A stretch of DNA of 64,000 nt from Melieria omissa (Eukaryota; Arthropoda; Insecta; Diptera; Ulidiidae): contig OZ020269.1 in NCBI GenBank assembly GCA_963971225.1, positions 101,276,405 through 101,340,404 on the forward strand, read 5' to 3'. The position numbers and the translations under genes are program-made. Below, piece after piece: positions 11,380 to 21,975 of the stretch. Every line of letters starts with the position of its first letter. Within the stretch, counting starts at the first letter, position 1. Under the pieces are notes generated by a model. That model was given only the letters and a program-made list of their open reading frames with translations, did not search any database and was not told where the DNA came from.

Positions 11380-12270
11380 ATCCAGTAAGCAGGAGATCCG
11401 ACTCTGGCTTCGACTGGCTGGACATATCCTGCAGTAAACAGACACTTTGACTCGCACATATTCACCAGCAAACAGGAGATGAAGCGCAGGCTTTGACTCG
11501 GACATATTTTACTGGAAACAGCACATAAGATTCGGACTTTGACTTGCACAAATTCTCCAGGAAACAGCAAATATGACTCGGACTTTGACTCGGACAAATT
11601 CTTCAGTAAAGAGGAGATGAGACTCAGACTTTGACTCGGATGTATTCTTGAGTAAATAGGAGATAAGACTAACTTTTACGCGGACATATACGCAAGTAAA
11701 TTGGAAGAAAGACTCTAAGTTTGACTGATATATTCTCCAGCAAACTGGAAGTAAGACTCTAAGTTTGACTCGGACATATCCTCTAGTAAACAAAGACTTC
11801 GACTCGGACATATTCGTCGGTAAACAAGATATAAGACTCTGACTTTGACTCTGATCTATTCTTCTGTAAACATGAGATAAGACTCTGACTTTTACTTAGA
11901 CATATTCACCAGTAAACAGGCGATAAGACTCAGACTATGACTCGGACGTATTTACCAGTAAAAAGGAGATAAGACTCAGACTTTGACTCGCACATATTTT
12001 CTAGTAAACAGAGACTTAGACTCGGACATATTCGCCAGTAAACAGAAGATAAGACTCAGACTTTGACTCCGATATATTCTTCAGTAAACATGGGATAAGA
12101 CTCTGACTTTTACTCGGATATTTTCGCCAGTAAACATGATATAAGACTTTGACTTTTACTCGGACATCTTTTCTAGTAAACAGAGACTTCGACTCGGACA
12201 TATTCATCGGTAAAAAATATATAAGACTCTGACTTTGACTCCGATATATTCTTCAGTAAACATGAGATAA
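11380..12270. repeat. Tandem array, about 45-60-bp unit, ~18-20 copies
   Basis: The recurring phrase GACTTTGACTCGGACATATT, with TTC..CAGTAAACAGGAGATAAGACTC, repeats about every 45-60 bp with substitutions and small indels. The minus-strand ORFs (for example 11509-11811) are translations of the repeat (repeated RVKV, SESKS and LLFTGE words) and not evidence of a gene. The array starts gradually and ends sharply at a perfect GC-rich palindrome. Confidence 0.88.
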
Positions 12271-12302
12271 GATGTGCGGCGCCATCTAGGGCGCCGCACA
12301 TC
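12271..12302. repeat. Perfect GC-rich inverted repeat (13-nt arms, 6-nt loop) ending the array
   Basis: GATGTGCGGCGCC (12271-12283) and its exact reverse complement (12290-12302) flank the loop ATCTAG. On the minus strand the centre reads CTAGATGGCGCC, which fits the Drosophila CTCF core. The sequence stands out in AT-rich surroundings. Confidence 0.9.
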
Positions 12303-12883
12303 GATTGTTATCTTGGGTATTGTTCCGAAGAAACAGAAGAAACAACCCTTCATCTGAAGACCTTATTCAAGGTTCGTTTCAGACCAGCAAACTATAAATA
12401 ATCCTTGGCTTCCCATTTTTACAAGTCTTACTAATCTTCAAATTGTAACAATTAGGGAGAAAGCGATTTTCATATTGGAATCCTTGTGTTTGCCAGCGCC
12501 ATAACAGATGGAGTTACGCAATTTCAATATTTAAATTGCAACGAACCAAACCTTTGTCCTTAAGTAGACATATTTTTCAGGGAAAGACTGCCACTCCAAC
12601 TTAGATAGGAGAATAGAAAGATAGTCTAAAGCGGCAGATAGTTTTAAACCAAAGCATACAAAGGCCAATGAAACTTATTATGGTGCCGTGGGGTGTTTTT
12701 CTTTCCTTGACTTGAACAAACTAGTAATGAATCTTAGCCCAATATAAGTTAGTGATAAGTTAAAGCAAAATATTGAATAAACCTTTTTTTTATAAAGAGC
12801 ACACTTAGACAAATGAATCTCACTGTGGTACCACGGGATTCTCTCTCCTTCTCTTAGGACTCGAATAAATTATATTTATATAT
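12303..12883. other. Unique non-coding DNA
   Basis: No gene or repeat family is recognised. Two loosely similar segments, near 12660-12720 and 12810-12880 (TGGTGCCGTGGGG and TGGTACCACGGGA followed by CTCTC-rich text), may be a degenerate duplication. Confidence 0.5.
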
Positions 12884-12933
12884 TGTAACGATGAGACACC
12901 CTGTCGCTGTGCTATGTATGAATGTTTTTACGG

Positions 12934-12947
12934 GCATACTTTTAGGC
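12934..12947 (-). other. Exact copy of the dispersed 14-mer
   Basis: GCATACTTTTAGGC in the context TTACGG-motif-AAACAC. It lies inside the LTR-like segment at 12.9-13.2 kb. Confidence 0.9.
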
Positions 12948-13067
12948 AAACACTTTAGAGTACGGCCAGCTTGCTATAATTTCGATTTGACAAGGATGGC
13001 TCGCGATGGTAATGGGATGTGCGAGAACGATCGAGCGATAGTCCAATTGAAATGTTACGAAAATTAG

Positions 13068-13188
13068 TTCTTTAGGCTTTCGTCTCTCTGGATTGTAAAT
13101 TTGCGAATAAAGTGATTGCTGTTTTTGGTTTGAGTAATTGAAGTGTTTTTATTTTTCAATCACAATCCAGAGACGAAAGCCTTAAGAA
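13068..13188. repeat. Inverted repeat, 27-29-nt arms, 65-nt loop
   Basis: Arm 13068-13096 and arm 13162-13188 are reverse complements apart from one mismatch and a 2-nt indel. The shared text is TTCTT.AGGCTTTCGTCTCT and CTGGATTGT. A transcript would fold into a stable hairpin. Confidence 0.85.
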
Positions 13189-13190
13189 CA

Positions 13191-15239
13191 AATTTGGTAA
13201 CATTATTGTGAAGTAATTATTTAAATCAAAGACAAATATTTAAATGGGTAGGAGTGGCTGCTCTTAATAGGATCTCTCTAAGTTTTTGAAGGCCCATCAT
13301 ATCACAATCAAACGAGCTTTAGTATCGTTGAACTAGTTTGAACCCTTAAGGATGCTTAGGAGACCTTGTGAATAGTCCTAGTGCCTGGATCCCCCAAATT
13401 GTCATAGAAGAACGTTGCCAAGAAGACTCTTTCTTCTTGTAGATAATGCAGAACAAGTGTATAGAAGGTGCGGTAAATTTTCTTCTTCGTTCATCAGCTT
13501 TGGCTGAAGTCATTGAGAAGCAAACACAACCAACCTTTTTGCATTGGGCAAGAGTTCTAATCATGGTTCTTATTTGGTAATATTTGTGCAATGTAAATTT
13601 AACTGCTTAACTAATCTTTATGTATTTTAGGAAATTTTTAATTATTTCATTTGTTTTTTTTATTATTATGTTTTTTAATTTTTATTTTTTTTATTATATT
13701 TTTTTAAATTAATTTCTTTTATTTTTATTTTTTGTAATTTTTTTTTTTACAAGTAAATTTTTTTACGTTTTACTTCCCATTACTTTCAGTTTATTGACGA
13801 CAAGCCAAAACTTATTTTAGACTTTCGGCTAGAATTCTAATAATCCTTAATTAGAAATGAGGATTTTCTTAAAACGTTTGAGATGAGAGTTCCATGTAAA
13901 CTTTACTGGAAATTACGATTTTCTTAAAAGGTGTGTGTGTGCGATCGAATTCTGAGTCCCCAATTAACACTTTCGAGTAGTACGTAGTAACAAACGACTA
14001 ATGCCAAATTGAACGAGTTCCCATAAACATGTAAAATTTGGCTTTCTTATTTAAGCGCAAAACATTGATAAAGTCATAATATGACAGCGCAATTATTTGC
14101 ATAAAAACAAAATCCCTTTGTATTTGCTAGCCAGGACGAAACAAGCGAAAGGTGGCCAAACAAATGAGCATCAGAGAGAATGACTGCGAAACAACAGAAT
14201 ATGCTGACAAGTGAAAGGCAAACAGACAGGGGATTATTTGGCAAACGCACACAAACTTACACAAACATAAACACACACACACAAACACATAGTCATCATC
14301 TGCACGCTGGCTACTCTGAATAAGCAGCAACAGAATTTGGAAAAAGAATCAGTGGACTAGCAAATTGACAGACAAATGAGCAGTCAAATGCTTAAACACA
14401 AACACAACCACATACACACACACACACACAGAAACAGTACTGCCAACTGGTAAATAAGTGATTATTAGGAATTTACATTTAGTTACTGACAACAACACGT
14501 GATTAATTAGTATAGCAAACGAATCAAATCGAATCGAAGCGAATCGAACAAACAATGCAGCCGTGTTGAGACGAAAGGGACGGGAGCGGACGAAAAAAAA
14601 AACATGGCAAATAGTGAAGCAGCAGCACGAAATCTGCTTCAATTGGCAATGTTGTTTGACAGACCAGTGACAAGCGATGGCCAAAGCTGTGCTCGGCTTG
14701 AACATTTATACGAGTATGTGTGTGTGTGTGTGTGTGTGTGTGAGAGTGTGTGACTGTATGTTGCAATGGAATGACAGCACATAGTACACAGGATAGTAGA
14801 CGACCATGGCAACCAGGACAATGACAACAACAACAAAAACAACAACAACGAACATAACAATAGTGGCAACAGAAGAGCAACTAGCCTCGTCCTCGGCTCA
14901 CATGTTCGACCATGCAGATTATGTGTTGTATAAGAGTTGCGCTTTGGGCTCTGGCCCCAGAGCTGGCGCAGTCGCCGGCCGTCTGTCATAACGCTGGCTG
15001 TCATTATGCAGCATGTGACAAACTATTTGCGGGGCTATTGATATCCCAATATGGCGTACAGTGTTGGCATGCGACGTGGTTGACTGTGTATGTGTGTGTG
15101 TTTGAGTGTGGTTGAGTAGTTGGCGTTGCCACAGTGCGGCAACTGTGGGGAATGCTTTGAAGTGTAGTTGTGGGGCGAATTCAATGTTGGTCGAGTAGCA
15201 AGTTGACGTTTTTTTATAGCTACATGGAAAATTATGTAA
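13191..15239. other. Non-coding DNA with microsatellites
   Basis: No gene is recognised. A very AT-rich stretch lies at 13,620-13,770. (CA)n runs lie at about 14270-14290 and 14410-14430, and a (TG)n run at about 14716-14742. GC-richer text at 14,880-15,000 has no domain-like translation. Confidence 0.6.
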
Positions 15240-16450
15240 ACAAGTCTAAAACGTTATGTAGATAATAGAAATCAATGTGTAGATAATTGTAATTCAAGCA
15301 AAAATCTAAAAATTGATGCATAACTGCATTGAGTTGTAAGGAAGAAAATAGTTTTTGCGCAATGTAGAAAATTTTTAAGTGTAAACAATTGGAAAAATGT
15401 AAAAAATATGAACAAATTTGGTTTTTGAATTGCAAGTGTTTTTATATTTGAATTCAAATCTCATGTCGACAATGACAAACAATAAAACTGAAATTCGACC
15501 ACAAAGATGCTGACAATTTTATATGTGAAAATGTACAAAAATTGAAATTTTTATTTTTGAATTCACACATCATGTAGACAATGAAAAACGGTGCAAAAAT
15601 ATGGAAATCGAAATTAAAGTATAGAAATGCAGAACATTTTAAATACGTGTGAAAGTATACAAAAAATTAGTTTTTAAATTTCGATTGTTTTTAAATGTAA
15701 ATGCAAATTTCATGTAGACAACACCAACAAACATTTAGACAATGAAAAATTAATGCAACAATACAAAAAATGGAAAGAAATATAATTAGAATAAAAAATT
15801 AAGAAAGTTTTAAATGTGAAACTACAAAAAATTTAATTTTAAAATTTTAAGTTTTTCTATACTTAAATGAAAGTCTCATGTAGACAACACCAACAAACAT
15901 GTAGACAATGAAGAATTGATGCAAAATTATAGAAATCGAAATTTAAGCAAGAAATGCAGACAATTTTATTGCAAAACTGTGAAAATGCAAACAAATTAAC
16001 CTAAGAACTTTTTAAAATTTAAATATTTAAAAAAAAATTTTAAAAATTAAAAAATTTTAATTGAAATTTTTAAATAAAAATCTCATGTAAACAACACCAA
16101 CAAATATGCAGAAAGTCAAAAAATGTGAAACAATAAAGAAATAAAAATTAAAGAAGCAAAATGCCGAAAACTAAAAATGTAAAAATTTTAAAAATATATT
16201 TTTAATTTTCTTTTTTTATTTTTCATATTTATTTTTTAATTTTTAATTTTTATTTTTGCTAGTTTTTAATACAAATCGCTAGTAGTACACCAACAACAAC
16301 AATAAAGAAATGTGCAGAAATTTAAAATTTAAAACTTGTAAAAAAGAATTTCAACTCAAACCAAACTAAGGAAAATCTATCAAATTAAAAAAAAATTAAA
16401 TTTATAAAAATTATTTAAAACACAAAGTAAAAAATTTAAATCGTTTCCTT
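15240..16450. repeat. Degenerate tandem array, ~110-200-bp units
   Basis: The phrase CTCATGTAGACAA(CACCAACAAACATGTAGACAA)TG recurs near 15462, 15569, 15708, 15877 and 16081. Each copy is followed by AT-rich text with GAAATGCAGAA.ATTTTAAAT. The units have drifted and vary in length. Nothing coding is seen. Confidence 0.7.
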
Positions 16451-17630
16451 AGATATCAGCCAGCCAAGATCTAAATTCTTGCTAACATATGACGGCGAAC
16501 TATAATAACGTAAAAGCAACATTAATCGAGCAATGGAGCACACAACACGGATGAAATGTCAGTTGGCGAAAGCCGTCGAATTGAAATGTGATATTTGGCA
16601 AATTTTGCAGCTACATTTGTTTTTGTTGTTGTTGTTGTTGTTGCTAGTGGTATACTGCCCATTGTGGCAGCTGAAACAATGTACACAATTACATGCTGTA
16701 CACATAGGCACACAGCCACACAAATTGACACACAACACACACATATACATATGTTCAAACACACACACATACATACACAGACAAGCAGAAAGCCACTCAA
16801 CGGCACGTTTGTATATTAAGTGCCGTGGCCATTAACTGCAGGTGTTGTCTGCAACGTGCTAAACATACATGTACACATACACCACACACACAGACATACA
16901 CACACACATACATAGCTCGCTGCATACCTTATATTGGCTTATGACTCCAACTATATGCACAACTCTGTACTCGTACGTCCAGCATTTGTATGTGTGTGTG
17001 TATGTGGCACGTGAGGTTTCCGCATTATTTTGGCACTTAAAAAAAAAGCAACAATAACAAGAAAATTGTGCAAACGTGTATATTCACGAGCGCGCTCTCA
17101 CAATTTATGGCAAATCTGCAGCAATTTTAGTTATTCGCCCATTTTATGCCTCCGATCTGACTATAACCTTGCACTGACACGCCCCTCGCAAAACCCCTCT
17201 ACCGTCGCGCCGCACTGTCCATCTGTCACTACACTGTTAGCTTAACACAATTTATCACAAGTGATGTATAAGCATTGCAGATTTATGCTGCAAGCACGCT
17301 GTGTAAACGAGTCTGATTGCACGCTCGTTTCTATGTTTGTGTGTGATTGTCTATGCGATTGTGCGATATGTGCGAGAGAGTGTGTGTGTGAGTATTTGGC
17401 ATAAATTCAAGCACAATTTGTGATATGGTAGAATATATATGAGCGAGTGTTGTGTGAGATTAATAAGATGGGGGTTTGAAATTTGGGTCACAACGTGAAG
17501 CGATTTTCATATTTAGATTTCTAAAAATTTAGAAAAAGGTGTAAGATATCTGTTGAAAACTAAGCTAGAATAAAGAACTATTGAAACTGAGTTGTTCTAG
17601 ATTGGATTTTTTTTCTTTATTTAATTTTTT
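16451..17630. other. Non-coding DNA with dense CA/TG microsatellites
   Basis: Interrupted (CA)n tracts lie at about 16690-16790 and 16870-16915, and (TG)n at 16990-17005 and 17377-17390. A (GTT)n run lies near 16619-16645. The ORFs over these tracts are low-complexity. Confidence 0.65.
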
Positions 17631-17814
17631 TTTATTTTATTTCATTTTATTTTATTTTATTTTATTTTATTTTATTTTATTTTATTTTATTTTATTTAAT
17701 TTTTTTTTTATTTTATTTTATTTTGTTTTATTTTATTTTATTTTATTTTATTTTATTTTATTTTATTTTATTTTATTTTATTTTATTTTATTTTGTTATA
17801 TTTTATTTTAATTT
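17631..17814. repeat. (ATTTT)n pentanucleotide microsatellite
   Basis: About 35 units of ATTTT, with an occasional G for A or a T-run interruption. The plus-strand ORF over it (repeated FILFY) is an artefact. The same unit on the same strand recurs at 49.5-49.8 kb. Confidence 0.95.
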
Positions 17815-17839
17815 TTTTAAGACTAATTTTAAGTTATTT

Positions 17840-20455
17840 AAGTTATATAAAAGTTGTATAAGAGTAATATAAGCATACACGATTTATATAATTGTCATAT
17901 AGCTGTCATATCTATACTTAAAAGTTGTATAAAATTGAAACAATAGTTATAAAAGATTATAAGAGTAATTGAACTCTGATATAAGAGTTATAAAACAGTA
18001 TAAGAGATTATGTAATAAACACATAAAAGTGACACATTTATAATTAACACTTAAAAGTTGTATAAGAGTCATACAACAGTCATATTAAACTGTAGGAGCT
18101 TTGAAAATTGTCATGAAAGGGTATAATATCAGAGAAGAGTATAGTATAAGACAATTTATAATGAACACATAAAAGCAATACACTTTAAGTAAACACTTAA
18201 AGGTTGTATAAGAGTCAAACAGCAGTCATATAAAAATATAAGTGTCATTAAACACTCATATAAGAATTGTACTATAGTATAAGAGAATCTATATGTAATA
18301 AACACTTTAAAGTGGAACTTTTAAAAATAATATTTCAATTTGTATAAGAGTTATACCGCAGTTATATAAGGAGTGCAAAGGCCATAAAAATGTCATTTGA
18401 GAGTTGTAGTATAATATAAGAGAATTTATAATATGCACACAAAAGGTGAACACTTAAAATCAACAGTTAAAAGTTGTATACGATTCATACAGCACCATTT
18501 ACTCATTTTATATGACTGCTGTATGAATGAAAAGTGTATATAAGAGTTATGAAACTATCATATAATAGTTATACTACAGTCCAAGAGAATCTATAATGGG
18601 ATTTTTATAAAGTAAAATGTTAAATAATAACACCTAAAACTTGTATAAGATTTATACAGCAGTTATATTAGGGTATAAGAGTCATAAAATTGTCATATGA
18701 GAGTTAAAACTTTAGTATAAGAGAATTTATAATGAACACATAAAAGTGGAAAATAAAAAAAACGAGTTATTCAAGAGTCATATATGCATGTTAGAGTCAG
18801 AAAAAATTCAAATAACATTGATATAAGAGTATAAGAAATATACAAAATTCATATAACCGTCATTAGATAGTATAAAAGTTGTATGTTGTAAGATATGTGT
18901 TATATGGTGTTGCATAACTATGATATAAGAGTCAAATAAGAGTATATGATTTTTATTATTGACGTATTAGTCAAGTCAAATATCAGTATAAGAGAAGACA
19001 AGTTTCAGTGTAAGAGAAAAGTTCATTATTTTTTAGAACATATGGAAATTTTGTACCGTATAAGAGTGTCAAGACTTAAAGATCCTTATTTTATAATCGA
19101 GAGGAGAATTCATAATTTTTTGCAAAATTATTCTCTCATACTGGTATAGGAGTGATAGAACCTGTAGATCCAAATTATGTAAACGAGAAAATAATTAATT
19201 ATTTTATGAAAATTTAGAAATTTAATATTAGTTAAGTGAAGTCACCGTATAAGAGAAGTCAATTCTCAATATAAGAGAATAGTTCATTATTTTGTGCCTG
19301 GAAGTTTTATACCGTATAAGATCATCAGGATCTCTAGTTTTTTATCATATAATCGAAAAAAAAATTCTTTATTTTGTGCAAAAATATTCTCTTATACTGG
19401 CAAGTCTCAGTATAAGGGAAGAGTTCACTATGTTATGCAAAAATGGAAATTTTATATTAATTTACTGACAAGTCTCAGTATAAGAGACAAGTCTCAGTAT
19501 AAGAGACTCATTATTTTTTGCAAATATGGTGGTGTTATACCGTATAAGAGTAACAGGACCTGTAGATCCGAATTATATAATTGAGGAAGGAGTTAATTAT
19601 TTTATGTAAATATGGACATATTATATTAATATACTGTCAAGTCTTAGTATAAGAGAAGAGAAGTCTCAGTATAAGAGAAGAGTTCATAATTTTTGTTTTT
19701 GGAAATTAATTTGTGCCTGGAAAATGTATACCTTATAAGATCGTAAGGATCTCTAGATTTTTATCATATAATCGATAGAATAATTCATAATTTTGGGCAA
19801 AATCATTCTCTTATACTGGCAAGTCTCAGTATAAGGGAAAAGTTCACTATTTTATGCAAATATGGACATTTTATATTAATATACTGTCAAGTCTCAGTAC
19901 AAGAGAAGACAAGTCTCAGTATAAAATGTGCAAAAATGGAATTTTTATATTCATATACTGTCAAATCTGCGTATAAGAGAACATAATTCGCAGTATAAGA
20001 GTTGTTTATTTTGAGTAAATATGAAAAATGTACGCCTTTTAAGAGTGTCAGGACCTGTAGATTCTAATTATATAATCGAGAGAGGAATTCATAATTTTGT
20101 GCAAAAATATTCCTTATACTGACGAGTGTCAGTATAAGAAAACACAATTCTCAATATAAGAGTTTATTAATTTGTATAATTATAAAACTTTTAATAAAAA
20201 TTAAAAAAAAATAATTTTGTATAATTATATACCTTATAAAAGTGACAGGACCTGTAGGTTCTAATTACATAATCGACAGAAGATTTCATTATTTTGTGCA
20301 AAACCAATCTCTTATACTAACAAGTCCCGATATAAAACAAGGGTTCATTATTTGGTTCAAAAATTGAATTATTGTATCGTATAAGAGAGCCAGTATCTGT
20401 AGATCCCAAACACATATAAAATGCAAAAGTGACTTGTAACAGTATAAGAGAACAT
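17840..20455. repeat. Degenerate array built on TATAAGAG words
   Basis: The word (A/C)(A/G)GTATAAGAG(A/T) recurs dozens of times. The first part (17.84-18.9 kb) has units of roughly 100-170 bp with AACACTTAAAAGTTGTATAAG and GTCATATAA blocks. The second part (19.0-20.4 kb) has longer units with CCTGTAGATCC, ATTATATAATCGA and CAAGTCTCAGTATAAGAG. The two parts look like successive variants of one expanding sequence. No coding content is seen. Confidence 0.8.
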
Positions 20456-21799
20456 TTTGCAATTTGAAAATTACTCAAATTTAATTACAGACATTGTGTT
20501 ATTAGATAACTGGGGTAAGCTGCTTATGGCTGCGGTAGCTAATATGTCTTCCATGTAATCAGCTTCTTCCTTTCTCCGAATCCTCACTCTACTACCTCCA
20601 ACCTATATATTTTCAATTATGCAATTTTCTCCTTATTTCTTAGCTCATTCAAGCAACCATACACACGCACACGCACACACAGCCAAACTCAACCGCATGA
20701 GGACGGAAGCTTTGCCCCACTTACCCATTATCACTCAAGGTAAAACTACGTCAACAAAATGCTTAATACCGATTTTTTTCCCCTTCCACTCCAAATGTAA
20801 ACCTTTTTGCGGCTACACTTAATCTCTAACGTTATCTTTCAACAACATTGACTGCGACACACCGTCAACCGAACGCCGTACACACACAAAAGTCACAATT
20901 TCTACTCTTACAAGCAGTTGGCAATATTCCATTTAGGTTACCTGCCAGCGCGTACAAACAAACAAACAACCGAACCCTGCCAGCCGCTCACCACATAAAT
21001 ATGTTGGCCTACACTTTATTTATATCACCCACACATACACACACACCGACCCATTTGCACTCGCTGGTTTGTGGTCGACGCGCGGCAGAGTGCGCCCAAT
21101 GCGAGCAAATGGCAAAAGAAAATTGGCTTAAGCTTAACCCAGTTTTGAAGGCAATGCGAAGTCAGACAATGTGCAAGTGAATTGAATTTAATTCAATTCT
21201 ACAAGCAGCATTACGAACTGTTGCAGCCGTTGGCTTTTGTTGGCTTTACACCAAAGTGCAAAGTAGCGTTTTAGGTGTAAAAGAAAAATTGCAGAATTGA
21301 AAAATAAACCGAATTGCCTAAAACGTCCATGTCTGTCTTTGAGTGCAGCAAATTATTGAGTAATAATAAAGCCGCTAAATAACATTTAAAGCGCACAATT
21401 TATGCAACGCCTAAAAGCGCGCAGCATAAAGCAGATAAAAACCATAATCACTGCAATTTTTCAACATTTATTTGGCGCTTTGGCAATTTTATGCTCCATT
21501 TGTCAGCAGCTTTGCGCACAATTTTGTAAACACTTATCAATGCCAGCGGAAATGTACATATATATATATGTATGTACATAGATATGTAAAATGAATGTGC
21601 GGTTTACCCATTATGGCAGCTGGCTTTGTGTTTGTGCCTATTTTGCGTATCTAGTTGGCGCATTCGCACGCAATTTGTTGCAAACAATTTGTGATGCTGC
21701 AGCTTTGCTGCAAATTGTGGCGCAGTAGCGCTTTTCATTTGAATTTGTTAATTAATAAAACATAGTATACTTGAAGGCTGATTGTCAGGCACACGTAGG
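20456..21799. other. Non-coding DNA, no gene recognised
   Basis: Relatively ordinary composition. Short CA tracts lie at 20660-20680 and 21030-21050, and an AT palindrome of the form ATATATATATGTATGTAC lies near 21557-21580. A weak variant of the dispersed motif (GCCTAAAAGCGCGC) lies at 21409-21422. Confidence 0.6.
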
Positions 21800-21975
21800 T
21801 GAATAGCTGATTGGAATAGAATAGAATTGGAATGGAATTGGAATAGTTGATTGGAATCAAATAGAATTGGAATAGAATTGAATAGAATAGAATAGCTTAT
21901 TGGAATAGAATAGAATTGGAATATAATATAATTAGAATGAAATGGAATTGGAATAGCCGATTGAAATTGTGAGAT
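21800..21975. repeat. Degenerate short tandem repeat (GGAATAGAATT)n
   Basis: About a dozen variants of TTGGAATAGAATAGAATTGG are arranged in tandem with small changes. No coding content is seen. Confidence 0.8.

Larger units (their letters stand above)
12884..13190 (+). mobile_element. Possible LTR fragment of an LTR retrotransposon
   Basis: The segment begins TGTAACGATGAGACACC and ends AAGAACA, so it has TG...CA ends. It has an AATAAA polyadenylation-type signal near 13106. It is followed by TTTGGTAACATTATTGTGAAG, which resembles a primer-binding-site region placed just after a 5' LTR. It also contains a strong hairpin (13068-13188) and an exact copy of the dispersed 14-mer (12934-12947). 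No target-site duplication, gag or pol is visible, and there is no second LTR. A hairpin element or a MITE is an alternative. Confidence 0.3.

Noticed and set aside
11364..12207. Several minus-strand frames with repeated SESKS and RVKV words resembling a repetitive protein
   Set aside because: They follow the ~50-bp DNA repeat, with stops and frame changes between units and no conserved start.
16522..16835. Overlapping frames of 70-100 codons on both strands
   Set aside because: CA/TG and GTT repeat translations with no domain.
17581..17811. 76-codon open frame of repeated FILFY
   Set aside because: Translation of the (ATTTT)n microsatellite. The same applies to 49555-49803.
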